This document shows, in pieces, positions 52,650 through 62,192 of a DNA stretch of 64,000 bases. The notes under the pieces are model-generated. The model had not been told where the DNA came from and made no database searches. It saw only the letters and a list, made by a program, of their open reading frames with translations. A program made the translations under genes and the position numbers. Origin of the DNA: JADJLQ01 sp044227925 (GTDB taxonomy: Bacteria; Bacteroidota; Bacteroidia; Chitinophagales; Saprospiraceae); NCBI GenBank assembly GCA_044227925.1, contig JBGAVW010000023.1, positions 1-64,000 on the forward strand, given 5' to 3'. Numbering within the stretch: the stretch's first letter is position 1; every line of letters starts with the position of its first letter.

Positions 52650-53372
52650 TTAATCTACATATACCACTTTCTTAAGAAAATGAATTCCAAAAGAAAGTTC
52701 TAAAGAAAAATTTTTTATACTCTTTTGTTCTATAGTAGTAGTTTGTCCGGGTTGATAAAAGTTGATAACATTTGGGATTGCCGGTTGGAAATACTGTTTT
52801 GTGATATCCGGAGCAATGTTTAATTCCAGGATACCACCTATATATTCGCTGAAAGGAAAATCCAAACCGGCACCAAAAGTAACCCCCATTACTGCTTTTT
52901 TTACACCTTCCTTAAATGGATACACCGGCCCTACAATTTCATTGAGTTGAGTATAGACGCCCAGGTTGGTAGACATAGTATACTCTCCCCTGAGACCAAT
53001 AGAATAGTAGGAACTCATCTTTTGTTTTATAAATTTTTTCTTAAAACCGACCACGGCGGAAAGATTTCTGAAAATAAACTCATCGGCAGGTACAGTATAA
53101 GTCTTACTCTGAAATACAATCGGAGTACGATACCGGGTGGCGGATCCCCTATTGTGATAACCTAATTGGGCGAAAATGGAATATGGATCTTCATCACTGT
53201 ACGATTCCATCCAAAGGTCACCATGCAGTTTATATAGTGGTCCATTGTTCCAATAATTCCACCTTTGTGTGGCCGCTGTTGGTCCCAATTTGAGCCCATA
53301 TCGGGTACTTTGAGCAGTGACTGATCGAATGATGAATACAAATACAATGAGTGGCAGAATGATTTTCTTCAT
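52650..53372 (-). CDS. Outer-membrane beta-barrel protein (PorT-like)
   Basis: A 240-residue protein starting at the ATG at 53372, which gives a clean signal peptide (KKIILPLIVFVFIIRSVTAQ); a longer frame to 53423 lacks one. The mature part has alternating amphipathic beta strands with frequent aromatic and Gly residues (YGLKLGPTAATQRWNYW, FAQLGYHNRG, SLELSFGIHFLKK), typical of the outer_membrane_beta-barrel/PorT-like group. The last strand ends in an aromatic and hydrophobic pattern. It may be an envelope channel or assembly factor; function unknown. Confidence 0.75.
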   Translation of the reverse strand: MKKIILPLIVFVFIIRSVTAQSTRYGLKLGPTAATQRWNYWNNGPLYKLHGDLWMESYSDEDPYSIFAQLGYHNRGSATRYRTPIVFQSKTYTVPADEFIFRNLSAVVGFKKKFIKQKMSSYYSIGLRGEYTMSTNLGVYTQLNEIVGPVYPFKEGVKKAVMGVTFGAGLDFPFSEYIGGILELNIAPDITKQYFQPAIPNVINFYQPGQTTTIEQKSIKNFSLELSFGIHFLKKVVYVD

Positions 53373-53468
53373 AAAAATGTGAAAATAGGATTTTTCAATG
53401 GACTGGAGGTATGTGTACGCCAATTTTCATTTTGTCGATAAAATCACTCCTGAGTAGTTATAAGATCG

Positions 53469-53477
53469 TACTTTTGC
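53469..53477 (+). promoter_or_regulatory. -7 box of the rseP-hscB operon
   Basis: TACTTTTGC is an exact match to TAnnTTTGC, 31 bases before the ATG at 53509, leaving a leader of about 25 bases. Confidence 0.55.
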
Positions 53478-53508
53478 AGTCCAAAATTTTACATTTTAAA
53501 CTTATCGA

Positions 53509-54846
53509 ATGAACGGAGTCCCAATGATGATTTTTCAGCTGTTGCTGAGCTTATCCTTCCTTGTAATCATACACGAATGTGGCCACTTTTTTCCTGCCAA
53601 ATGGTTTAAAACCAGGGTAGAAAAATTTTATCTTTTTTTTGATCCATGGTTTTCACTGTTCAAAACAAAAAAAGGGGATACAGAATATGGAGTGGGTTGG
53701 TTGCCCTTAGGTGGGTATGTAAAAATTTCCGGGATGGTAGATGAAAGTTTCGATACCGAAAAACTCAAAGAAGAGCCTAAACCCTGGGAATTCAGATCAA
53801 AACCTGCCTGGCAAAGATTGATTATCATGCTGGGAGGAGTTACAGTCAATTTTATTGCGGGTTTCTTATTATTTGCTTTCATCCTGGGTAAATGGGGAGA
53901 AGAGTACATGCCGGCTTCCTATGTAAAAGAAGGCATCTACGCTGACTCTCTTGGTAAAATAATGGGCTTGCGGGATGGTGACAAAATTTTAAAAGTAGGC
54001 AATAAAGATTTTATCAATTTTGATGAAAGAATACTTAAAAGAGAAATCATCATTAATGGTACTAAATCCATATTGGTAGAGCGCGATGGTCAACAGGTAA
54101 ACGTAGAAGTACCGGAAGGGTTTAGTCAGGTTTTATCTGCCCATAAAAACAAAGGTGCCGCACTGATCAGCCCCAGAGTGGGTATCATTGTAGGCAGCTT
54201 TGCTGATAAATCACCGGCGCGAGAAGCCGGTTTATTACTTAATGATCGTATCATTTCCATTGATGGTCATTCCACCCGCTATATCTATGATTATGTAAAA
54301 CTAAATAAGGAAAATATCAAGCCGGGAGATACCGTAAGTTTAATAGTTTCCAGAAACCTCGAAGAAAAAGCATTTCGATTTGCTACCACCTCAGAGAAAA
54401 AAATGGGAATAGGCATCATACCCGATATCAAAACCGAACGTAAAAAATATGGTTTTTTTGAAGCCTTCCCTGCCGGGGTAAATAAAGGAATCGGTTTCCT
54501 GGGAGATCAGATCAAAGCTTTTGGTCAAATGTTTAAAGGTAAAGTAAAGGCTTCTGAAAGCCTGGGAGGTTTTGCCAGTATCACCAGTCTCTTCCCCAAG
54601 ACCTGGGATTGGGAAGATTTTCTGCGTATAACTGCCGTATTATCTCTGATACTTGGATTTATGAATTTATTACCTATACCTGGTCTTGATGGAGGCCATG
54701 TCATTTTCTTATTATTTGAGATGATTTCGGGTAGAAAATTGAGCGATAAATTTGTAGAAAAAGCGACCATGGTCGGATTTGTGCTGCTGATTGCATTGAT
54801 GATTTATGCCAATGGACTCGATGTATTTAGATTTTTAAAGAAATGA
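53509..54846 (+). CDS. rseP: RseP-type site-2 protease (M50), membrane
   Basis: An intramembrane zinc protease of 445 residues. The active site HECGH is at residues 22-26 within the first helix; FFPAKWFKTRVEKFYLFFDP follows, with Phe-Pro where Leu-Ala is more usual. A PDZ domain occupies about 220-295 (SFADKSPAREAGLLLNDRI), and the third catalytic element LDG is in PIPGLDGGHV near residue 395. In E. coli RseP cuts anti-sigma factors and remnant signal peptides. The stop overlaps the hscB start by four bases (ATGA), so the two are translationally coupled. Confidence 0.93.
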   Translation: MNGVPMMIFQLLLSLSFLVIIHECGHFFPAKWFKTRVEKFYLFFDPWFSLFKTKKGDTEYGVGWLPLGGYVKISGMVDESFDTEKLKEEPKPWEFRSKPAWQRLIIMLGGVTVNFIAGFLLFAFILGKWGEEYMPASYVKEGIYADSLGKIMGLRDGDKILKVGNKDFINFDERILKREIIINGTKSILVERDGQQVNVEVPEGFSQVLSAHKNKGAALISPRVGIIVGSFADKSPAREAGLLLNDRIISIDGHSTRYIYDYVKLNKENIKPGDTVSLIVSRNLEEKAFRFATTSEKKMGIGIIPDIKTERKKYGFFEAFPAGVNKGIGFLGDQIKAFGQMFKGKVKASESLGGFASITSLFPKTWDWEDFLRITAVLSLILGFMNLLPIPGLDGGHVIFLLFEMISGRKLSDKFVEKATMVGFVLLIALMIYANGLDVFRFLKK

Positions 54847-55343
54847 CCTACTTTGAGTTATTTGATTTAAGTCCATCATACCATATTGATCTCGCAGATC
54901 TCAAAACCAGGTTTCTAAAGTTAAGTCGCTTTTTTCATCCTGATCGATTTGTATTAAAACCAGATGCTGAAAAAAATGAAGCAGAGGAAAAATCTGCTTT
55001 AATAAATAAAGCATTCAAGATATTGTCAAATGAAGACAGCAGATTAAAATACCTGCTCGAATTACACCATGTAATAAAAGAGGAAGAAATATACACTTTA
55101 AGCGAAGAATTTCTGATGGAAATGATGGATATTAATGATCTGATCCAGGAAAATCGGGAAGAAGCAATCAACCAGTTAATTGCCAAAGAAAATGAGTTGG
55201 CTAAAGAAATAGAGCCTGTATTGAATTCCTATGATTTTCATACCGTAGTTCCCGCTGCTTTGCAGAAGATAAAAGAATATCATTATAAGCGAAGGTATCT
55301 ATGGAGATTGAATGAAAATATAAAAGGGAACATGGATTTGTAA
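54843..55343 (+). CDS. hscB: Fe-S cluster assembly co-chaperone HscB
   Basis: A J-domain co-chaperone of 166 residues that brings IscU to HscA. MTYFELFDLSPSYHID and the HPD motif at residues 32-34 (FFHPDRF) identify it, and the C-terminal three-helix IscU-binding region follows with EEFLMEMMDINDLI. hscA and isc genes are not in the window. It is coupled to rseP by a four-base overlap. Confidence 0.93.
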   Translation: MTYFELFDLSPSYHIDLADLKTRFLKLSRFFHPDRFVLKPDAEKNEAEEKSALINKAFKILSNEDSRLKYLLELHHVIKEEEIYTLSEEFLMEMMDINDLIQENREEAINQLIAKENELAKEIEPVLNSYDFHTVVPAALQKIKEYHYKRRYLWRLNENIKGNMDL

Positions 55344-55397
55344 TCTTCCAGGTGCTAACCCAATCTATACGATGGCCTTCATTTGCAAAAGAAAGCT

Positions 55398-55481
55398 TTA
55401 TTTCTGCACTTCCGGAGATTTACATTCTATCCATCCAAAACCATAATTTCCCGGCTGACTCACAAATGTATAGATAGCCAT
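55398..55481 (-). other. Short 27-codon open frame, possible gene remnant
   Basis: On the minus strand, ATG to TAA encodes a 27-residue peptide (beginning MAIYTFVSQPGNYGFG) with protein-like composition in an otherwise empty spacer. It resembles a leftover C-terminal piece of a larger protein. No promoter is apparent, and I do not claim that it is expressed. Confidence 0.2.
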
Positions 55482-55596
55482 ATCTCTTACAATGGATAAA
55501 AATTAATTATTTGGAGTACTTGACCTGCACTTTTCCATGTTTGTTGAAATAAATTAATGCAGCATATCGTATCTTTAATCCACTTACTTATTTTGC

Positions 55597-58305
55597 ATGG
55601 TAAAATTTCCAGTTTATATATTTTGCATACTGCTTTTTATTGCTTGTAAAAACAATGAAATAAAAGACCCGTTAGTTAATTTATATACCCTACAAGAAAC
55701 TCAACTTCCAGTCTATGAGAAAGATATCGACCACAAAGGCCTAATCTTAACTGTACAAAAAAGATTCGACCGGTCTATGAAAAATGGCCAAGCCATCTAC
55801 GCAAATACTTGTTTTAATTGTCATGGTGACCCATTGCAGGAAGGCTCGATACCTAATTCTTTCAAATTTTGGAAAGACACGTTTAAAATGGGAACTGATC
55901 CCCATTCCATTTATCAGGTTCTGACCAGGGGATTTAAAACTATGCCGCCTCAGTACAATTTGACTCCCATTGAAAAATACGAAATCGTACAATATATCAG
56001 AGAACAATTTGTAATCAACTCCAACCCGTCCCAATATTTCAAAATGGACTCTCTGTATCTCGATCATTTACCTAAAGGACAATCCAAAGGTCCGGAACCT
56101 CAGGAAAGGAAACCCTGGGCTGATATGGACTATGGAAATTTTTTGATCAATACCTACGAATTAGCAGATAGTAGTGCCAGGCCCAGAGCGATTTCCTCAG
56201 GGATAGCTCCTTTGGCAGACGAAGACCTGGTCACAGCCAATTATGCTTATAAAGGGATCGCAATACGATTGGATACCGGTTCCGGCGGTGTATCCAAAGG
56301 TAAAGCCTGGATGATTTTTGATCATGATTTGATGAGGGTTGCTGGTGGTTGGACAGGAAATGGATTTATCGACTGGCAAGGTATTTTGTTTAATGGAAGC
56401 CACAATATTTCACCGCGCACCATTGGTAAGCTGCATTTCGAAAACCCTGTCGGACCGGGATGGGCAGATCCCGCTACAGGTTCTTTTAGCGATAATCGAT
56501 TTAAAGCAACCGACCAACGTAGATTTGGCCCTTTGCCCAAAGTGTGGACCCAGTATAAAGGGCTGTACCAATATGAAGGGAAAACGATTATAAACTATAC
56601 GGTAGAAAATGCAAACGTGTTGGAATTGCTCGGTGTCCAATATTCAGGTGACTATCCTGTATTTACCAGGACATTGAATATCAGTGCAGTGAATAAATCA
56701 TTAAAAATGAAAGTCGCTCCTGAATCTATTTCTGTAGCTATACTTGGTGAACAGGCAACGCTAACAAAATTGGCAGGGCATTGGATAATGGAAATCCCAA
56801 AATCAAAGAACATAAAAGTGAAATTACTGATTTCGCATTTACCGGCAGATGATTTAATTAAATACACAAAAGCTGATCAACAAATTGAGGATCTGATAAT
56901 GTATACTAAAGGGGGCAAAGCCCGATTTGCGGATACATTGATTACAAAAATAACCGAAGGCAAAACCAATACTCCATTCCAGGTAGATGTGCTCAATTTG
57001 CCTTTTCACAGTCAGTGGAAAAATCAATTTCGTCTTAGCGGTATAGATTTTTTTAATGATAAAAATAAGGCTGTTATTTGTTCTACAGATGGAGATGTAT
57101 GGTTAGTAACCGGATTCCTTGATTCCAATCAAAAGCTTACCTGGAAAAGAATCGGTGCAGGTTTGTTCCAGCCTTTAGGGGTACGTGTAATAGATGATCA
57201 AATATTCATTACCTGCCGTGATCAATTGGTACAACTTCACGATCTGAATGGTGATGAAGAGATCGACTATTTTCAAAGTTTCAATAGTGATCATCAGGTT
57301 ACCAATCATTTTCATGAGTTTGCCATGGGGTTACAGACCGATGCTGAAGGCAATTTTTATTACGCCAAAAGTGCCCGACATGCAAGAAGAGCATTGGTAC
57401 CTCAACATGGTACATTATTAAAGGTAAGTAAAGATGGATCTAAAACAGAGATAGTGGCTAAAGGGTTTCGTGCAGCGAATGGTGTATGTATCAATCCGGA
57501 CGGATCATTCATTGTAACTGATCAGGAAGGACATTGGAATCCAATGAATCGGATCAATTGGGTTACCAAAGGTGGTTTCTATGGAAATATGTTTGGCTAC
57601 AATCCTCCACCCGATAGTACAGATGCCGGAATGATCAATCCCTTAGTATGGGTTGAAAAACATATAGACCAGTCGCCTTCAGAATTACTTTGGGTCAAGA
57701 GTAAAAAATGGGGACCATTAAATGGAAGTTTATTGAATTTTTCCTATGGATACGGTAAAGTTTTTATTGTTCCATTTGAGAAAATTGGAAGTACAAGACA
57801 AGGGGCAGTATTTGAGTTGCCTATGCCCAGGTTTCAAACCGGGATTATGCGTGGACGGTTTAATGAAGGTGATGAGCAGTTGTACGCTTGCGGACTTTCA
57901 GCCTGGGGTTCGAGCCAATCCAATCTGGGTGGCTTGTATCGTATAAAATACAATGGCCAAAAAGCGATCATACCCATTGGGATCAAATCACATCAAAATG
58001 GGATTGAAATTAATTTTTCTCATGCACTGGAAGTTCGTGATGCGGATCAATTAAACAGTTATGAAATTCAAACCTGGGATCTGAAACGATCCAGGAAATA
58101 TGGATCAGCTCATCATAATGAAAGAAAACTAAAAGTGATTGAGGTAAAGCTTAGCCCGGATAAAAAGACTGTATTTCTTACTATCCCTGATATAAAACCG
58201 ACCTGGGTAATGGAAATCCGTTTCCAGTTTACCTTACCCGATGGCGAAAAAACCAGTGGATTAATTCAGAATACGATTTACCAATTAAGTAAAGAAATAT
58301 TATAA
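55597..58305 (+). CDS. Lipoprotein with cytochrome c and DUF6797/propeller-type domains
   Basis: A 902-residue exported lipoprotein (signal YIFCILLFIAC, Cys17). A mono-heme cytochrome c domain follows, with CFNCH at 72-76 and an axial Met in KTMPPQYN (about 114). The middle region (about 170-440) looks like a DUF6797-type beta domain, and 445-800 looks like a six-bladed propeller with VRVIDDQIFITCRDQLVQ and FIVTDQEGHWNPMNRIN, as in soluble sugar dehydrogenase-like proteins. It may couple oxidation of a sugar or alcohol to electron transfer. The stop is 11 bases before the ThuA gene, so they belong to one operon. Confidence 0.78.
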   Translation: MVKFPVYIFCILLFIACKNNEIKDPLVNLYTLQETQLPVYEKDIDHKGLILTVQKRFDRSMKNGQAIYANTCFNCHGDPLQEGSIPNSFKFWKDTFKMGTDPHSIYQVLTRGFKTMPPQYNLTPIEKYEIVQYIREQFVINSNPSQYFKMDSLYLDHLPKGQSKGPEPQERKPWADMDYGNFLINTYELADSSARPRAISSGIAPLADEDLVTANYAYKGIAIRLDTGSGGVSKGKAWMIFDHDLMRVAGGWTGNGFIDWQGILFNGSHNISPRTIGKLHFENPVGPGWADPATGSFSDNRFKATDQRRFGPLPKVWTQYKGLYQYEGKTIINYTVENANVLELLGVQYSGDYPVFTRTLNISAVNKSLKMKVAPESISVAILGEQATLTKLAGHWIMEIPKSKNIKVKLLISHLPADDLIKYTKADQQIEDLIMYTKGGKARFADTLITKITEGKTNTPFQVDVLNLPFHSQWKNQFRLSGIDFFNDKNKAVICSTDGDVWLVTGFLDSNQKLTWKRIGAGLFQPLGVRVIDDQIFITCRDQLVQLHDLNGDEEIDYFQSFNSDHQVTNHFHEFAMGLQTDAEGNFYYAKSARHARRALVPQHGTLLKVSKDGSKTEIVAKGFRAANGVCINPDGSFIVTDQEGHWNPMNRINWVTKGGFYGNMFGYNPPPDSTDAGMINPLVWVEKHIDQSPSELLWVKSKKWGPLNGSLLNFSYGYGKVFIVPFEKIGSTRQGAVFELPMPRFQTGIMRGRFNEGDEQLYACGLSAWGSSQSNLGGLYRIKYNGQKAIIPIGIKSHQNGIEINFSHALEVRDADQLNSYEIQTWDLKRSRKYGSAHHNERKLKVIEVKLSPDKKTVFLTIPDIKPTWVMEIRFQFTLPDGEKTSGLIQNTIYQLSKEIL

Positions 58306-58316
58306 ACAAGTATACT

Positions 58317-59342
58317 ATGCAAATGAATTTTAAAAAATATTCCAGTTCCGTTTTATCAGTTTGTTTTTTGTTTTTCATCATTACTATCCATAGCCAGGAA
58401 AATAAACTTTGGGTTACATACGAAGGGCAAAACGGCCCCGGTAAAGGGAAGAATATAGTATTGATCAGTGGAGATGAGGAATACAGATCAGAAGAAGCAC
58501 TTCCTATGATGGCCAAAATATTAGCAAAGCATCATGGTTTTACATGCACTGTTTTATTTGCAATAGATTCAGCCAAAGGCACCATAGAACCCGATACTGT
58601 CAATAATATTCCAGGATTACATTTATTAAAAAACGCAGACCTCGTGATAATGTCATTACGTTTTAGAGAACTTCCAGATAGACAAATGAAATTCATAGAT
58701 CAATACATTATGGATGGAAAACCAATTATTGCACTCCGCACTTCTACCCATGCATTTAGATATAAAATTAATAAAACCAGTAAATATGCTAAATACGGAA
58801 TAGACAGCAAGATAAAAGGATGGGAAAAAGGCTTTGGAAAAACCGTTTTAGGAGAAACCTGGGTTTCACATCATGGGCACCATGGAGTAGAGGGCACTCG
58901 TGGCACTACAAATGGAGTAATGGAATCACATCCCATCCTTAGAGGTGTCCAGGATGTATGGGGGCTGAGCGATGTGTATACAGTGGGAGATCTGGGCAAC
59001 GGAACTCAAGTACTTCAATATGGTATCAGTCTCTTGGGTTTGACATCTACATCTCTTCCAAACTACAAAAAATCTGTAATGCCGGTTTCCTGGATTAGGA
59101 ATTATAAAGCGGAAAGTGGTAAAACCTGCCGCATCTTTGCTACTACTATGGGAGCTTCTGTAGATCTAAATTCTGAAGGGTTGAGGAGGCTTATAGTCAA
59201 TGCATGCTACTGGGCAACCAACATGGAATCCAAGATCGATAAAGAAAGCAATGTGCAGATTGTAGGAAGTTACAATCCGACCATGTTTGGCTTTAAAAAT
59301 GGCCCTAAGGGGTTAAAGCCCGGTGATTTCGAATTAAAATAA
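58317..59342 (+). CDS. ThuA-like (trehalose utilisation) domain protein, exported
   Basis: A 341-residue protein with a signal peptide (SVLSVCFLFFIITIHSQ). The ThuA fold, a glutamine-amidotransferase-like flavodoxin shape, is seen in KNIVLISGDEEYRSEEALPMM, DLVIMSLRFRELPDRQ and PIIALRTSTHAFRY, with HHGHHGVEGTRG downstream. ThuA in Sinorhizobium is needed for handling 3-keto-trehalose. A second ATG at 58323 is possible. It follows the cytochrome fusion gene and precedes three TIM-barrel isomerases. Confidence 0.82.
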   Translation: MQMNFKKYSSSVLSVCFLFFIITIHSQENKLWVTYEGQNGPGKGKNIVLISGDEEYRSEEALPMMAKILAKHHGFTCTVLFAIDSAKGTIEPDTVNNIPGLHLLKNADLVIMSLRFRELPDRQMKFIDQYIMDGKPIIALRTSTHAFRYKINKTSKYAKYGIDSKIKGWEKGFGKTVLGETWVSHHGHHGVEGTRGTTNGVMESHPILRGVQDVWGLSDVYTVGDLGNGTQVLQYGISLLGLTSTSLPNYKKSVMPVSWIRNYKAESGKTCRIFATTMGASVDLNSEGLRRLIVNACYWATNMESKIDKESNVQIVGSYNPTMFGFKNGPKGLKPGDFELK

Positions 59343-59352
59343 TTCTTACCGC

Positions 59353-60381
59353 ATGAAATTAAACCTGCACAATGCAATGTGGCCCGGAATAGTAGGCAAA
59401 GGTCCGGGCTCAGATGAAGATGCGATATCCTTAGATCGGATGATCCAACTCACTGCAGATACCATCGTAAACGAACAGCGTTTTGATGGAATAGATTTGA
59501 TATTAGCGGATCCTCATATCGACATCCATGCATCAGAATCCGAAATCATAAAATTTACAGAAAAAATTCTTTCCAAAAAACTAAAGATAGGATCAGTAGT
59601 CGCGCCGGTATGGCCGTCATCCGGTGGTGGTTCTGCAATGGGCTCAATAGATGAACGCAGAAAATTTCTTTCAGCAGTAAAACAAAGCTGTGAGTATTCG
59701 CGAATATTAAACAAACAGGGAGTCAGGTCGTATGGCATCATCAGGATAGATTCGGCAGATAGTCCATCTGCATGGTCATCCGATAAAATAACCAATACCA
59801 AACTGATCTCAAATACGTTTCGTGAAGCAGCCATCATAGCTGGAGATTACGGTGAAAAACTGGCAGCTGAAGGGGAGATCTGCTGGGCGGGAATGCATTC
59901 GTGGGTAGATATGCTTAATTTGTTGGAGTCTGTAGGTATGCCCGATCATCTTGGATTTCAAGCAGATCTCGCGCACACCTATTTATACTTACTCGGATAC
60001 AATGCGCCTGAGCATGCTTTACTTAAACCCACTTATACTAAGGAAGAATTTTGGGAAGCATACAAAAAGATGACTACTGCTTTAGCCCCCTGGACCGTGG
60101 ACTTTCATATAGCTCAAAGTAATGGAACCGTATTTGGCAGTGGTCTGCACGATATCACCGGCCGGCACGTTCCCGTCGATGCACCTGATGCAAAACTTGA
60201 TATCGTTAAATGCAGCCGGTATTGGCTATTAAATGAAGACGGCACCCTGAGAAATGGAATACAACATATGTGCTGGGATGGTTGTATGTTTCCGAATAAT
60301 GTATTGGAGTCATCTGCTACCTGGGCAGCCGTTTTAGCAAAAATGGTAGAAACTAAAGATGGTCTCAGGGAAACTCAATAA
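59353..60381 (+). CDS. Sugar phosphate isomerase/epimerase family TIM-barrel protein
   Basis: A 342-residue AP-endonuclease-2/xylose-isomerase-like TIM barrel without a signal peptide. Metal-binding elements visible are a Glu in AAEGEICWAGMHSW, FQADLAHTYLYL and VDFHIAQSNGT, followed by GSGLHDITGRH. It starts 11 bases after the ThuA-like gene. Related enzymes in Bacteroidota glycoside operons act on 3-keto-sugars. The substrate is not identified. Confidence 0.8.
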   Translation: MKLNLHNAMWPGIVGKGPGSDEDAISLDRMIQLTADTIVNEQRFDGIDLILADPHIDIHASESEIIKFTEKILSKKLKIGSVVAPVWPSSGGGSAMGSIDERRKFLSAVKQSCEYSRILNKQGVRSYGIIRIDSADSPSAWSSDKITNTKLISNTFREAAIIAGDYGEKLAAEGEICWAGMHSWVDMLNLLESVGMPDHLGFQADLAHTYLYLLGYNAPEHALLKPTYTKEEFWEAYKKMTTALAPWTVDFHIAQSNGTVFGSGLHDITGRHVPVDAPDAKLDIVKCSRYWLLNEDGTLRNGIQHMCWDGCMFPNNVLESSATWAAVLAKMVETKDGLRETQ

Positions 60382-60481
60382 ATAAATGGTGCACAATGAA
60401 AAGATTCAATGTGATTTTATAAATGAATTACCTCTTAATGGATGCTATTTTATTATTTGCTAAAAAATTGGAAAAAGTCCT

Positions 60482-61348
60482 ATGACTCCTTCACAAAACA
60501 TTAAAATTGGCTTTAATCTGTTAGCCTGGTCTGCAGTGATTTCGGAAAAATTATATCCTGTGGTAGACAAGTTAAAATCCATCGGATATGATGGGGTTGA
60601 ATGTGCCATGGATGAGCGCAATATTGAAGTTTACAAAACTTTCGGCTCCCATTTGATGGATTTAGGATTACAAGTAAATACCGTTTTAGCTGTTGGTGAA
60701 AATGAAAATCCCATCAGTTCCTCTTCAGCAGTGAGATCAAAAGCCCTGGATCGATTGAAAGGAGCTATAGATTGTGCTCATGCGATCCATGCAAAAAATA
60801 TTTGTGGCCCTTTTCATTCGGCATTTGCCACGTTCACCGGAAAACCACCGGAAGAAGATGAATATAGATGGTCTTCAGAAGTATTACATGCCGCCGGAGA
60901 CTATGCTGCTTCTGCTCAAATTACGCTGACACTGGAGGCACTAAACCGCTTTGAATGTTATTTATGCAATACCATGGAACAATTGGTAAAATTGGTAAAC
61001 CAAACTGGGCATTCCAATGTAAAAGCTATGTTTGATACCCATCATGCCAATATGGAAGAAAAAAAATATTCGGATGCGTTAAAACTCATTGGGCCATTTC
61101 TTGGGCACGTACACATCAGTGAAAACGACAGAGGCACACCTGGAGATGGACATATCCCCTGGGACGAAACTTTTTCCACATTGTCTGAAATTAACTACAA
61201 AGGTTGGCTGACTATAGAAGCTTTTACCCGCAACGATCCGGATTTTGCCAATGCCATTAATGTATGGCGTGAATATTCAAACCCCTGGGATATGGCTACT
61301 AATGGAATACATTTTATAAATAACATGATCAAAAAGCATCAGCTTTAA
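60482..61348 (+). CDS. Ketose 3-epimerase (D-tagatose/D-psicose 3-epimerase family)
   Basis: A 288-residue TIM barrel whose metal ligands fall at E152 (LTLEALNRF), D185 (MFDTHHAN), H211 (GHVHISENDRG) and E246 (LTIEAF), the same numbers as in the Pseudomonas cichorii D-tagatose 3-epimerase. LEALNRFECY and PGDGHIPWDE are further signature pieces. Length is typical (about 290). It would epimerise a free ketose at C3, in line with a pathway handling 3-keto or rare sugars. There is a 100-base spacer before it and 18 bases to the next gene. Confidence 0.88.
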   Translation: MTPSQNIKIGFNLLAWSAVISEKLYPVVDKLKSIGYDGVECAMDERNIEVYKTFGSHLMDLGLQVNTVLAVGENENPISSSSAVRSKALDRLKGAIDCAHAIHAKNICGPFHSAFATFTGKPPEEDEYRWSSEVLHAAGDYAASAQITLTLEALNRFECYLCNTMEQLVKLVNQTGHSNVKAMFDTHHANMEEKKYSDALKLIGPFLGHVHISENDRGTPGDGHIPWDETFSTLSEINYKGWLTIEAFTRNDPDFANAINVWREYSNPWDMATNGIHFINNMIKKHQL

Positions 61349-61366
61349 TCATCAAACTCATTTTCT

Positions 61367-62191
61367 GTGAAAGACCATCAAATCAAATTTGGAGCCGAAG
61401 TGTACACCTGGTATATGAATGGAAACGGCAGTACTCATACCGGAAAATTGGGCCATATGATTGAAATCACCGCTCAAGCTGGGTTTAAAGGAATAGAGCC
61501 CATACATTATTGGATGGGTGATTTGAAAGACCCGATTAAACTTAAAGACAAATTAGCTGAGTATAATATAGAATTGGCTGCAATTGCACTTTGTCTGAAA
61601 TGGAACGATTCAAGTCTCACCAGCCAAGAAAAAATAGAGACTTTCGAAACCATAGAGATACTGAGACATTTTCCAGGAGCAAAACTGTGTTTGGTACAGA
61701 TACCTACCGGCCGTCATGATATTGTACAAAGAAGAAAATTATTATTGGATCATATGCATTGGACAGCATCTCAGGCTGCACAACAGGGGATTGCTTCAAC
61801 TTTTCACCCCAATTCCCCACATCACTCCATTACACGTACACTGGAGGATTATACTTATTTATTGGAATCATTAGATTCTTCTATTTGTGGCTGGACACCG
61901 GATGTAGGGCATATCATCAACGGGGGCATGGATCCACTACTGATTATGAAAAAATATAAATCATTAATTAATCATGTGCATTATAAAGATTGGGATGGTC
62001 AGCCGGAGTTTGCTCTGATGGGCCGGGGAGGTGTTGATTTTAAAGGCATCACACAATGGTTAAAAGAAATAAATTATAATGGCTGGATCATTTGTGAGGA
62101 CGAAGGCAATGAAGCAATTGAAAATCCAGATCAGGTGACTTTGCATGATGGGACCTGGGTAAAAGATAACTTAATTAATATTTTGAAATAA
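61367..62191 (+). CDS. Sugar phosphate isomerase/epimerase family TIM-barrel protein (IolE-like)
   Basis: A 274-residue TIM barrel starting with GTG at 61367; no closer ATG is available. Metal-site segments are STFHPNSPHHS, CGWTPDVGHIINGGMD, NHVHYKDWDG and the terminal WIICEDEGNEA. It resembles the inosose dehydratase (IolE) and 2-keto-myo-inositol group. It lies 18 bases after the ketose 3-epimerase and 1 base before the hydrolase gene, which ties the three into one transcript. Substrate unknown. Confidence 0.8.
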   Translation: MKDHQIKFGAEVYTWYMNGNGSTHTGKLGHMIEITAQAGFKGIEPIHYWMGDLKDPIKLKDKLAEYNIELAAIALCLKWNDSSLTSQEKIETFETIEILRHFPGAKLCLVQIPTGRHDIVQRRKLLLDHMHWTASQAAQQGIASTFHPNSPHHSITRTLEDYTYLLESLDSSICGWTPDVGHIINGGMDPLLIMKKYKSLINHVHYKDWDGQPEFALMGRGGVDFKGITQWLKEINYNGWIICEDEGNEAIENPDQVTLHDGTWVKDNLINILK

Positions 62192-62192
62192 T

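Noticed and set aside
57903..57925. TTCGAGCC string resembling a tRNA T-loop
   Set aside because: It lies inside the cytochrome fusion gene and no cloverleaf can be formed around it.
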